A stretch of DNA of 64,000 nucleotides. It comes from Streptomyces sp. NBC_01317. GTDB lineage: Bacteria > Actinomycetota > Actinomycetes > Streptomycetales > Streptomycetaceae. Within the stretch, counting starts at the first letter, position 1, and each line of letters opens with the position of its first letter. The translations under genes were made by a program, and so were the position numbers. The notes beneath the pieces are model-generated. The model worked only from the letters and a program-made list of their open reading frames with translations. It did no database searches and was not told the DNA's origin. Below are positions 43,064 to 50,121 of this stretch, piece by piece. The stretch spans positions 4,261,501-4,325,500 of the forward strand of contig NZ_CP108393.1 in assembly GCF_035961655.1 (NCBI RefSeq). The letters are read 5' to 3'.

Positions 43064-43665
43064 GTGCGCCTCACTCCCTGGATTAGCTCTCCGAAGATGG
43101 CCGGCCGCAATGCTTCCAGGCGATCAGCCATCTGCCGCTGGATCCTGATCCGTGCGTCGACGTCCGCCAGGGTTTCGACGACAGCGTGCTGCCGGTCCAG
43201 GGGCGGCACGGTGACAGGCAAGTCGTTCAGCATTGCGGAGTTGAGCGAAGGCACCGTACCCGGGATGGACTGGCCGAGCATGAACCGTTGCACAGGCGGA
43301 TACGACAGATACGACACGAGGTACTCAGGCAGGACGTGCTCCCGCCGGGGCCTGATCCGCAGACAGGACGAGCCGTAGAACCAGGTGGCGTGTTGCGCCT
43401 CAACCAGCGCCAGACGGCCGAGCGTCCCCTGCCGCACGACGAGGATGTCTCCCTCCTGCAGAGAGAACCGGGAGAGGCGTTTCGCCTCCTCGCACGGCAC
43501 CCGCCGTAGCCGTCGGGTGTCCACTCTGTGGTCGTAGGTGAGATCCGGCGGCGAGATCACCGGCACTCCGTCGGGGCCGTCATGGAGGTTATCCAGCAAG
43601 GACCCGGACGGGCCGGCCTTCACCTCACACAGGCTCCCTAGCGGAATTTTATGGTCCCAGCTCAT
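43060..43665 (-). CDS. hsdS: Half-size type I specificity subunit HsdS
   Basis: A 201-residue protein with one target-recognition domain (MSWDHKIPLGSLCEVKAGPS to SYLSYPPVQRFMLGQSIPGT) followed by one conserved helical arm (PPLDRQHAVVETLADVDARI, RIQRQMADRLEALR). Full HsdS has two of each (about 400 residues), so this is half-size. Half-size subunits can work as dimers that read a palindromic bipartite site. ATG 43665 is chosen; GTG 43686 would add seven residues. Confidence 0.85.
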   Translation of the reverse strand: MSWDHKIPLGSLCEVKAGPSGSLLDNLHDGPDGVPVISPPDLTYDHRVDTRRLRRVPCEEAKRLSRFSLQEGDILVVRQGTLGRLALVEAQHATWFYGSSCLRIRPRREHVLPEYLVSYLSYPPVQRFMLGQSIPGTVPSLNSAMLNDLPVTVPPLDRQHAVVETLADVDARIRIQRQMADRLEALRPAIFGELIQGVRRT

Positions 43666-43735
43666 AGACGCGTCGTCTCCCTGCACGGCTCCTCTGTCCT
43701 CTTCCCGGCACTGCCAATCTGCTGTGGTCCCACGG

Positions 43736-43789
43736 GTGGGCGGCGGGGTGTCCGGTGCGGGCTCTCGCTCCGGACACCCCGCCGCCCAC
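43736..43789 (-). terminator. Very strong hairpin terminator
   Basis: Perfect 20-bp arms GTGGGCGGCGGGGTGTCCGG (43736-43755) and its complement at 43770-43789, with a 14-base loop. Lies between the small membrane protein gene (stop at 43792) and hsdS, so it should insulate hsdS from upstream transcription. Confidence 0.85.
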
Positions 43790-43791
43790 GG

Positions 43792-44007
43792 TCAGGCGAT
43801 CTGCTTCCAGTACCGCATGGCACCGCGCACCAGATCCTCCATGGCAGCGGCCAGCAGGGCCATGACGACCACGGTCAGCGCCGCCCCACCCTGCCCCAGG
43901 GCAAAGGCGCCGACCACGGCCAAGACAATGATCAGTACGAGCGGCACCTTGGCCTTGATGGCCCGAGGCGGGAGGGACCATGCATGATGGGTAACGGCAA
44001 TCCTCAT
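43792..44007 (-). CDS. Small two-helix membrane protein in the accessory region
   Basis: 71 residues: MRIAVTHHAWSLPPRAIKAK, then two hydrophobic segments (VPLVLIIVLAVVGAFALGQG; AALTVVVMALLAAAMEDLV) and a basic end. AGGA lies upstream of ATG 44007. The pattern recalls small hydrophobic spread-type proteins of actinomycete plasmids or AICEs, but there is no decisive motif. A regulated-looking upstream region (44052-44182) carries a 14-bp hairpin and a 14-bp palindrome. Confidence 0.6.
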   Translation of the reverse strand: MRIAVTHHAWSLPPRAIKAKVPLVLIIVLAVVGAFALGQGGAALTVVVMALLAAAMEDLVRGAMRYWKQIA

Positions 44008-44051
44008 GAGGATTCCTTTCTGTCTTCGCACTTCGTGCGGGGATGGTTGAG

Positions 44052-44182
44052 CCGCGCCACCCTGCCGGGCGTGCAAACCATGCAGGGTGGCGCGGGTAGT
44101 TCACGTACGGCACCACACACCAGGTCCGGGCGGCCCCGATCCCTGCTGACACCAGAAAGACTACACTTCGAAGCTAGCTTCG
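44052..44182 (-). promoter_or_regulatory. Hairpin and palindrome upstream of the small membrane gene
   Basis: CCGCGCCACCCTGC (44052-44065) pairs perfectly with GCAGGGTGGCGCGG (44082-44095). Further up, CGAAGCTAGCTTCG at 44169-44182 is a perfect 14-bp palindrome of operator type, close to a possible reverse-strand -10 (TAGTCT). This suggests a regulator-bound promoter and a leader hairpin. The rest of 44008-44293 shows no gene. Confidence 0.55.
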
Positions 44183-44293
44183 CAAACTTCTGAGTGCTTC
44201 AACTGCCCGCAGAAGTGGGAAGGTTGATCCGCATCCCCTGACCACGCCTTTGCCTCCGCCGGTTCACCCCGACCTATCGCTTATCTTCGGCTC

Positions 44294-44545
44294 ATGCGTC
44301 TGAGCACCGTGATTCTGCCGATCTACCGCTGGCACGAGCAGGGGCGGGAGGTGTGGCGGCGGGCCGAGGAGTTGGGGTTTTATGCCGCGTATACCTATGA
44401 CCATCTGTCGTGGCGGGTGCCGTTTCGGGACGGGCCGTGGTTCGGGGCGGTGCCGACGTTGACGGCGGCGGCGGGGGTGACCGGGCGGATGCGGCTGGGG
44501 ACGCTGGTGACGTCGGTCAAGCCGCGTTCGTGCATCATGGGCTGA
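44294..44545 (+). pseudogene. 5' fragment (copy B) of the LLM oxidoreductase gene
   Basis: Codons 1-74 read MRLSTVILPIYRWHEQGREV and on to LVTS, aligning with intact copy C to base 44515. After that VKPRSCIMG and a stop follow as in copy A. Codon choice (tat, cat, ggg) is close to copy C and unlike copy A. Its own promoter region differs from those of A and C. Confidence 0.85.
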
Positions 44546-44561
44546 CCTGCCATTTTGTGGC

Positions 44562-44963
44562 TCAGAGACTGATGAGCCCGATCTGCTTGCCGCACAGTCG
44601 GGCCATATCGTCGATGTCCGACGTCAGCAGGACTACGGGTCCGGGCTGCCGGAGTGCCGCCTCCGTGACAGTCGCGTCGATGGCGTACTTGTGACCGTGC
44701 AGGCCGGCCACCTTGAGCAGCCGCGCCGCTTCCTTGGCGGTCTGCTCGGTGACCGGCTCCACCTTGACCCGGGACAAGGTCCACTGGAGCCGCGGCTTGT
44801 TCACGCGGGAGTGGCTGACCTCCACGATGGTGTTCGCGCTGATGATCAGATCCGCGCCCATCTCGTGGAACACCTTCAGCAGGCCGAGGACCTTCCGGTC
44901 CTGGGCGACCCAGGCGGACAGGCCCTCGCTGTCCAACACCACGGATTCGATGTGCTGACTCAC
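44562..44963 (-). CDS. vapC: PIN-domain toxin VapC
   Basis: A 133-residue PIN ribonuclease. Acidic residues of the active site are in VVLDSEGLSAWVA, TIVEVSHSR, YAIDATVTEAAL and LLTSDIDDM, the usual Asp-Glu-Asp-Asp quartet. The toxin cleaves RNA and stops growth when its antitoxin is lost. GTG 44963 overlaps the antitoxin stop by four bases. The last 23 codons are repeated at 40908-40990. Confidence 0.88.
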   Translation of the reverse strand: MSQHIESVVLDSEGLSAWVAQDRKVLGLLKVFHEMGADLIISANTIVEVSHSRVNKPRLQWTLSRVKVEPVTEQTAKEAARLLKVAGLHGHKYAIDATVTEAALRQPGPVVLLTSDIDDMARLCGKQIGLISL

Positions 44964-45208
44964 GCGGCGCTCGCGCCGCCCGTGGTCTCCGTCGCTCCCG
45001 CGATACGGGCTCGGGCCTCGGCCAGTTCCTCTTCGCTGAAGGAGCCGTGCTCGTCTTCGTAGCTCCGCAGATCCGCCCCGAGCAGTTGGTGCCTGATCTG
45101 ACGGGCGACCGCCTCGGCCACGTAGCCGGAGACGTTGTCCGTGAGTTTCTTCAGCTCTGCCACCTGCTCGGTCGGCAGCGTGACCGTGATCCGGGTCGTG
45201 TCAGCCAT
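44960..45208 (-). CDS. vapB: Ribbon-helix-helix antitoxin VapB
   Basis: 82 residues with a CopG/RHH-like N-terminus (TRITVTLPTEQVAELKKLTD NVSGYVAEAVARQ split here only by position) and an acidic C-terminus that would block the toxin. The RHH dimer would bind the promoter of its own operon. It precedes vapC with a four-base overlap, the usual TA order. Confidence 0.85.
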   Translation of the reverse strand: MADTTRITVTLPTEQVAELKKLTDNVSGYVAEAVARQIRHQLLGADLRSYEDEHGSFSEEELAEARARIAGATETTGGASAA

Positions 45209-45280
45209 ACGGCGAGCATACCGCAGTATGCACGACAGTGGCCGTCCTTCTCGGTTGCCGGCTGTGCGGCGGGCACGCGC

Positions 45281-46507
45281 TCAGCGCGGCCGGACGCGGA
45301 GCAGTTCACTGAGCCGGTCACCGATCACGGAGACTCCGGGGCGCGGCTCGGTCTCGTCGTACCAGGGCTTGCGTCGGCGCAGGAGTGCGTCGCCGTGCTC
45401 GCTCCAGGTGAAGCCGGGTTGCCGCAGGAGTCTGCGGAACACCGTGTCGACGTTTTGCGGGTGTACGGCGGTCAGACGGCGGATGGGCAGCGGCGTGATC
45501 GTCTCCTCGCGCAAGTACGTGCGGAGCAGGTCCTGATGGTGCTTGCGGCCCGCGAGGTCGGGGTTGGCGAACAGGTCCAGCAGCGCCCCGTAGTCCGCGT
45601 AGAAGTTGAGTCCGTCGACCTGGTCGTAGATGACGCCGATGGTCTCCGCGTCCGCGAGTTCAGCGGGCAGCGTGAAGAGAGGCACCTCTGGGGTGGCGTG
45701 TTGATTGCCCCGGGCACGGCCGGGGCGTTGGGCCGCGGTGGCAGTCTGCTGCCGGTGGCGGTAATAGGCGTTGATGCGCTCCTCGGCTTCTCCGACGGTG
45801 AGGACCAGCTCGTCGCTGCCGAAGAAGTCGGCGAAAGCGGCCCGGTCCTCGCGCATCGAGCGCCATCCTTCCTCGACCTTCTCCGGGTTGCGGAAGACGA
45901 GGTCGGGTCGGCTGGTGGCCAGGTCGAGGGCGGCAGCGGCGATCTCCGGCGCGGCGGCCCGGGGGTAGGAGGACATGACGCCGGAGACGAGCCACGCGCC
46001 GGGCACAGTTGTCAGGCCGACCAGGCGGGCACCGAGGAAGCCTTCTTTCGCGACCCCGCGGAAAGCCGACCGCCCGGCGTTGGTGTAGGCCCGGTATTCG
46101 AGGTCGTCCACCAGGTTGAGCAGGAGCAGGCAGTCGCCGTCCTTGCCCCGTACCTCGAAGATCCCCTCCACCGGGTCACGCCAGGCCAGGACCATCTGCC
46201 GGTCGGCATCGGTCAGGGCCGTCCTCCGGGTGACGAAACGGTCGGCGACCGTGGTGCCGTCCGGAAGGCGGTGCTGAAGAAGGAAGCGGTCGATGACGTT
46301 GATCGCGGTCGCCTCGTCCAACGCGCCTTCGGGGCTGACGGCTTCCGTCAGGAGCGGGTCGAGGAATCGTTCGAAGGAGCGGCTCTCCCCGAACGCTACG
46401 AGGTCGTCCTTCAGTTCGGCGCTGCGGCGCAGGGCCTGGGCGAGGTCTGGGACGTGGCTCGTGTCGCGCTCCGGTGTGCGTCGACTTCGGCGGCGCTCAT
46501 TGCTCAT
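45281..46507 (-). CDS. Unrecognised 408-residue protein beside vapBC
   Basis: Start ATG 46507 (MSNERRRSRRTPERDTSHVP). I do not recognise the family. It is soluble, without signal peptide or helices. Conserved-looking stretches are NVIDRFLLQHRLPDGTTVAD, GKDGDCLLLLNLVDDLEYRA, FADFFGSDELVLTVGEAEER and NFYADYGALLDLFANPDLAG. It has no Walker, nuclease or methylase motif that I can see. It lies in the same cassette and strand as vapBC, so a defence or accessory role is possible but only inferred from location. Confidence 0.75.
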   Translation of the reverse strand: MSNERRRSRRTPERDTSHVPDLAQALRRSAELKDDLVAFGESRSFERFLDPLLTEAVSPEGALDEATAINVIDRFLLQHRLPDGTTVADRFVTRRTALTDADRQMVLAWRDPVEGIFEVRGKDGDCLLLLNLVDDLEYRAYTNAGRSAFRGVAKEGFLGARLVGLTTVPGAWLVSGVMSSYPRAAAPEIAAAALDLATSRPDLVFRNPEKVEEGWRSMREDRAAFADFFGSDELVLTVGEAEERINAYYRHRQQTATAAQRPGRARGNQHATPEVPLFTLPAELADAETIGVIYDQVDGLNFYADYGALLDLFANPDLAGRKHHQDLLRTYLREETITPLPIRRLTAVHPQNVDTVFRRLLRQPGFTWSEHGDALLRRRKPWYDETEPRPGVSVIGDRLSELLRVRPR

Positions 46508-46604
46508 CCCAGCCACGGTAGCGAGACGGTGCGTGTTCCATCGCCCGCTTCCCCGATAGCGATCCATCGCCGGTGCGGGGCTTGTTGCTCGTAAGGTCGT
46601 CCCC

Positions 46605-47507
46605 ATGCGTCTGAGCACTGTGATTCTGCCGATCTACCGCTGGCACGACGAGGGGCGGGAGGTGTGGAAACGGGCCGAGGAGCTCGGGTTCCATGCCGCG
46701 TATACGTATGACCATCTGTCGTGGCGGGTGCCGTTCCGGGACAGGACGTGGTTCGGGGCGGTGCCGACGCTGACGGCGGCGGCCGGGGTGACGGAGCGGT
46801 TGCGGCTGGGGACGATGGTGACGTCGCCGAACTTCCGGCATCCGGTCCCGTTCGCCAAGGACCTGCTCTCGCTGGACGACGTGTCGGAGGGCCGGATCAC
46901 GCTGGGCGTCGGCGCGGGCGGTACGGGGTTCGACGCCACGGTGCTGGGGCAGGAGCCGTGGTCGCCCCGGGAGCGTGCCGACCGGTTCGCCGAGTTCGTG
47001 GCGCTGCTGGACCGGCTGCTGTCCGAGGACTCCGTGACGTACGACGGCACCTTCTACTCCGCGTCCGAGGCGCGGGACATCCCGGGGTGCGCGCAGCGCC
47101 CCCGGCTGCCGTTCGCGGTGGCCGCGACCGGTCCGCGGGGGATGAAGCTCGCGGCGAGGTACGGGCAGGCGTGGGTGACGACGGGCGATCCGAAGCTCTA
47201 CGAGACGGGGACGCCGGAGGAGTCGCGTGACGCGATCCGCGGGCAGGTCGACCGGCTGGGCAAGGCCTGCGCGGAGATCGGGCGGGAGGTGGCCGGGGTG
47301 GAGAAGATCCTGCTCACCGGCTTCACCCCGGACCGGACCGGGCCGCTGCAATCCGTCGACGCCTTCGTGGACTTCGCGGGCAGGCACGCCGAGATCGGGA
47401 TCACCGAGATCGTGATCCACCAGCCCGTCCCCGACACGGACTTCGCCGTGGACCCGCGGGTGTTCGAGCGGATCGCCACGGAGGCGCCGGCGCAGCTCGG
47501 CCGGTAG
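46605..47507 (+). CDS. LLM class F420-dependent oxidoreductase (intact copy C)
   Basis: A 300-residue luciferase-like TIM barrel enzyme, likely using F420H2. Visible are MRLSTVILPIYRWHDEGREV, RLRLGTMVTSPNFRHPVPFA, ISEGRITLGVGAGGTGFDAT type loop (here VSEGRITLGVGAGGTGFDAT), and SPRERADRFAEFVALLDRLL. The first 74 codons are repeated in copies A and B. In codon style the 5' part (to about 46826) uses tat, cat and ggg while the 3' part is host-like, suggesting a chimera. Substrate unknown. Convergent with kptA. Confidence 0.9.
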   Translation: MRLSTVILPIYRWHDEGREVWKRAEELGFHAAYTYDHLSWRVPFRDRTWFGAVPTLTAAAGVTERLRLGTMVTSPNFRHPVPFAKDLLSLDDVSEGRITLGVGAGGTGFDATVLGQEPWSPRERADRFAEFVALLDRLLSEDSVTYDGTFYSASEARDIPGCAQRPRLPFAVAATGPRGMKLAARYGQAWVTTGDPKLYETGTPEESRDAIRGQVDRLGKACAEIGREVAGVEKILLTGFTPDRTGPLQSVDAFVDFAGRHAEIGITEIVIHQPVPDTDFAVDPRVFERIATEAPAQLGR

Positions 47508-47528
47508 TCGCGGCGTGGGGAGTGTTCG

Positions 47529-48083
47529 CTAGCCGGGCAGGCGGAGGAAGCGGGGCGGTACGGAGTCGGTGAGCCAGACTCCGTTCGCGCTCAGGTGGAA
47601 GATCAGGCCGGCGCGGTGCATCGCCCCCGCGTCCACCGCCAGCACGACGGGCCGGCCACGGCGGGCGCCGACCCGGGTGGCCGTCTCCCGGTCGGCCGAG
47701 AGATGGACGTGGTGGCGGCGCATGCGGCGCAGCCCTTCGGCGCGGATCGCGTCCAGGCTGTGGGGAGCGGTGCCGTGGTAGAGGTACGCGGGCGGCTCGG
47801 CCGGTGCCAGTTCCAGGTCGACGGCGACGGTGTGGCCCTGGTTGGCCCGGATCCGGTCGCCGTCGACCGTGAAGCGCCGCTTGTCGTTGACGGCCACCGC
47901 GTGGTCCAGATCCGCGCGGCTCATCCGGAAGCCGTGCGCGGCAGCGGCGTGGAGCAGTTCTTCGATCGCCACCCAGCCGTTCGTGTCGAGGGTGATGCCG
48001 ATCCGCTCGGGTTGGTGGCGCAGGTGTTTCGAGAGGTACTTGGACACCTTCACGGTGCGTCGTTCATCGGATACTCCGGTCAT
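47529..48083 (-). CDS. kptA: RNA 2'-phosphotransferase KptA/Tpt1
   Basis: A 184-residue member of the Tpt1/KptA family, which transfers an internal RNA 2'-phosphate to NAD+. Key segments: [20 protein letters not shown] (Arg-His contact), [20 protein letters not shown] and [20 protein letters not shown] with conserved His/Arg, then [16 protein letters not shown]. In bacteria, which lack the tRNA-splicing ligase that makes the substrate, its role is not established. Start ATG 48083. Confidence 0.92.
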   Translation of the reverse strand: MTGVSDERRTVKVSKYLSKHLRHQPERIGITLDTNGWVAIEELLHAAAAHGFRMSRADLDHAVAVNDKRRFTVDGDRIRANQGHTVAVDLELAPAEPPAYLYHGTAPHSLDAIRAEGLRRMRRHHVHLSADRETATRVGARRGRPVVLAVDAGAMHRAGLIFHLSANGVWLTDSVPPRFLRLPG

Positions 48084-48148
48084 CCGAACAGCGTGCCGGT
48101 CGCCGGTCTGCCGCGCCAATCATTTGAACCCATTTCGATTCACAGGTT

Positions 48149-48202
48149 TGATCCACAGCCAACTCGACTTATCCACAGGTGATTTGAGGATGCTGTGGAC
48201 AA
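48149..48202. promoter_or_regulatory. Cluster of three DnaA boxes between kptA and the MerR operon
   Basis: In 54 bases: TGATCCACA at 48149-48157 (one mismatch), TTATCCACA at 48169-48177 (perfect) and TGTGGACAA at 48194-48202 (perfect TTGTCCACA on the reverse strand). They lie upstream of kptA and just past the end of the merR gene. Confidence 0.75.
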
Positions 48203-48214
48203 CGGGCCGTCCGT

Positions 48215-49144
48215 TTAACCTATTTGGGGAATATCGCTGCTTTGTCGCGTGGTTGGGGCGAGCGCGTCCAAGGTCCGTGTCTGGAGCTCCCGTTCGGCGG
48301 CCGCTGTGATGAAGGCCGCCACGTTTGCCGTGCCAACCAGCGCCTCCACGGCCTGGATCGTGGTGACGGGCAGGGCCACCTCCCCGGTCTCGACGGGCTC
48401 CGGAGGCGTTCCTTCCCCCGCGAGCCGCCGCCTGAGGTGGCGGCTCGCGAACAGCCGCATCGCGCGCGCCAGTTCCGCGTCGACGGACCGCTGGGCGAGC
48501 GGTCGTAGACGCCGTACGAGCGCGGCGGCCTCCGTCGCCTCCCCCTCCGTCGGGGACCGGTGGCCGAGATACCGGGCGAAGACGTGCTCGGTGGTGAACT
48601 CCACAAAACGGTCCGCGATCTGCTCGACCTGCCCGCGAAGCTCCCTGAGATGGCCCGATATCGCGGGGAGCGGGACACCGGCCGCATGCAACTCGGCCGC
48701 CACGGAAAGCTCCTGGGGACTCGGCACCAGGAAGAGGTCGTCGCGCCCGGGAATCCTTTCCAGGACGCCGAGTTCCAGCGCCTCGGCGACCGCCCGGTCG
48801 TCCGGTTCGCCACCGAACCGCTCGTCCAGCTCCGCCCGCGAGATCCTGGCCGCCTCCTCGTCCGTCCACGGTGCGTCCGCCTCGGCGACCAGCCCGAGCA
48901 CCCCGCCCAGGCCACGCCCCGCGTCCCACGCCTCCCGCAACTCCTTGATGGCGGCCAGCGAATAGCCCCGGTCCAGCAGGTCGGCGATCTGCCGCAGCCG
49001 GGCGAGGTGCGTGTCCCCGTACACGTTGGCCCGGCCGCGCCGCTCGGGCCGGGGCAGCAGCCCGCGGTCCAGGTAGCCGCGGATCGTACGGACCGTGGCG
49101 CCGCTCGCCCGCGCCAGCCCCTCTATCCGGTACTCCGCGCTCAC
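48215..49144 (-). CDS. MerR family transcriptional regulator
   Basis: A 309-residue regulator with N-terminal MerR HTH: MSAEYRIEGLARASGATVRT, IRGYLDRGLLPRPERRGRAN, YGDTHLARLRQIADLLDRGY (residues 1-70). The long C-terminal part is helical with no metal cysteines, so it is not a metal sensor of the classic kind. It is the last gene of an operon and overlaps its neighbour by four bases; it may regulate that operon. Confidence 0.88.
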   Translation of the reverse strand: MSAEYRIEGLARASGATVRTIRGYLDRGLLPRPERRGRANVYGDTHLARLRQIADLLDRGYSLAAIKELREAWDAGRGLGGVLGLVAEADAPWTDEEAARISRAELDERFGGEPDDRAVAEALELGVLERIPGRDDLFLVPSPQELSVAAELHAAGVPLPAISGHLRELRGQVEQIADRFVEFTTEHVFARYLGHRSPTEGEATEAAALVRRLRPLAQRSVDAELARAMRLFASRHLRRRLAGEGTPPEPVETGEVALPVTTIQAVEALVGTANVAAFITAAAERELQTRTLDALAPTTRQSSDIPQIG

Positions 49145-50121
49145 GCCTCCTTCCCCAGGGCCGCCCGCTCCGCCGCCCCGGCGGCCGCACGGGCCGCGGG
49201 CGAGGACGCGAGATAGGCGACGGCCAGGCCCAGCGAACCCTCCTTCGAGGGGTGGTACGACCTTCGGAGGTAGCGGGGTATCGCGGCGGCGAGTTCATGC
49301 CACGGGGGCAACAGCCCCTTCCTGATCCCCCTATGGTGCGCCGGCGGCGTGTAACGCAGCCGGCCCGCGAGCTGCGGATCGTGCCGGATCAGATAGGCGG
49401 CCCCTCGGTTCCACAGCCACAGCAGCATGGGCGCGGCGACCGCCATCGTCCCCACCCTGCGTATATACCGCAGAGGTTCCGGGCCCCCGCAGTGCTGGTA
49501 CAGGTCGAACGCCACCGCCCGGTGCTCGACCTCCTCCGCGCCGTGCCAGCGCAGCAGATCCAGCATCGTCCCGTCGGCACCGGCCCGGTCCAGCGCGTCC
49601 GCGCGCAGGATCCAGTCACCCAGAACCGCCGTGAACTGCTCGATCGCGGCGACGAACGCCAGCCGGTAGAGCAGCCATCTCCCGGCGGGGAACGGGATGC
49701 CCCAGGGTGGCCGCTCACCGAGCAGCTGCTCGAAGAGATAGTCCACCTGGCGGGTGTACGCCTCGGTGTCCAGCTTCTGCTCCGCCAGGTGGTCCAGCAC
49801 GTAGGAGTGCTGCACGCTGTGCGTGGCCTCCTGGCCCATGAAGCCCTTGACGTCCTTGAGCAGTCGCGGATCGGTGACCAGGGGCAGAGCCTCCTTGAAG
49901 ACCCGGACGAACCACCGCTCCCCCGCAGGCAGCAGCAGGTGCAGGACGTTGATGACATGGGTGGCGGTCGGTTCGTCCGGTATCCAGTGAAGCGGAGTCC
50001 GTTGCCAGTCGAACGACACCCGGCGGGGCACGATCGCGTACCGCTCCTCGCGTTCCCGGGACTCCTCGCGCTCCCCGGAGTCCCCGGACTTCTCCCGCTC
50101 CTCGTGGCCGTCGGCGTTCAC
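49141..50121 (-). CDS. Metal-dependent hydrolase (Pfam Metal_hydrol type), diiron-like
   Basis: A 326-residue protein with conserved carboxylate/histidine pairs: KGFMGQEATHSVQHSYVLDH near residues 92-111 and RWHGAEEVEHRAVAFDLY near 190. These E-x3-H and E-E-x2-H motifs suggest a two-metal site. The family is annotated metal-dependent hydrolase; activity is not known. A charged, Glu/Arg-rich N-terminus (about 1-30) is disordered. GTG 50121 overlaps the preceding gene stop by four bases. Confidence 0.82.
   Translation of the reverse strand: MNADGHEEREKSGDSGEREESREREERYAIVPRRVSFDWQRTPLHWIPDEPTATHVINVLHLLLPAGERWFVRVFKEALPLVTDPRLLKDVKGFMGQEATHSVQHSYVLDHLAEQKLDTEAYTRQVDYLFEQLLGERPPWGIPFPAGRWLLYRLAFVAAIEQFTAVLGDWILRADALDRAGADGTMLDLLRWHGAEEVEHRAVAFDLYQHCGGPEPLRYIRRVGTMAVAAPMLLWLWNRGAAYLIRHDPQLAGRLRYTPPAHHRGIRKGLLPPWHELAAAIPRYLRRSYHPSKEGSLGLAVAYLASSPAARAAAGAAERAALGKEA

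Larger units (their letters stand above)
40862..44515. mobile_element. Candidate cassette A in the LLM gene (vapC remnant + hsdM-hsdS)
   Basis: Stretch between the break in LLM copy A and the equivalent codon of copy B. Its left end matches the left end of cassette B over about 105 bases (40862-40966 against 44516-44620). It carries hsdM, hsdS and a small membrane protein, and ends with LLM copy B's 5' part. No integrase or transposase is visible. The boundaries are inferred from the repeat breakpoints. Confidence 0.4.
44516..46826. mobile_element. Candidate cassette B in the LLM gene (vapBC + unknown gene)
   Basis: Segment between the break in copy B and the matching codon (Ser74) of intact copy C. 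Carries vapC, vapB, an unrecognised 408-residue protein and a fresh LLM 5' end. Its left end is shared with cassette A. No recombinase gene seen. Confidence 0.4.

Noticed and set aside
40862..46826. Insertion sequence or tRNA-linked integrative element in the variable region
   Set aside because: No transposase, integrase, terminal inverted repeats or tRNA gene found; cassette insertion at the LLM codon is preferred.
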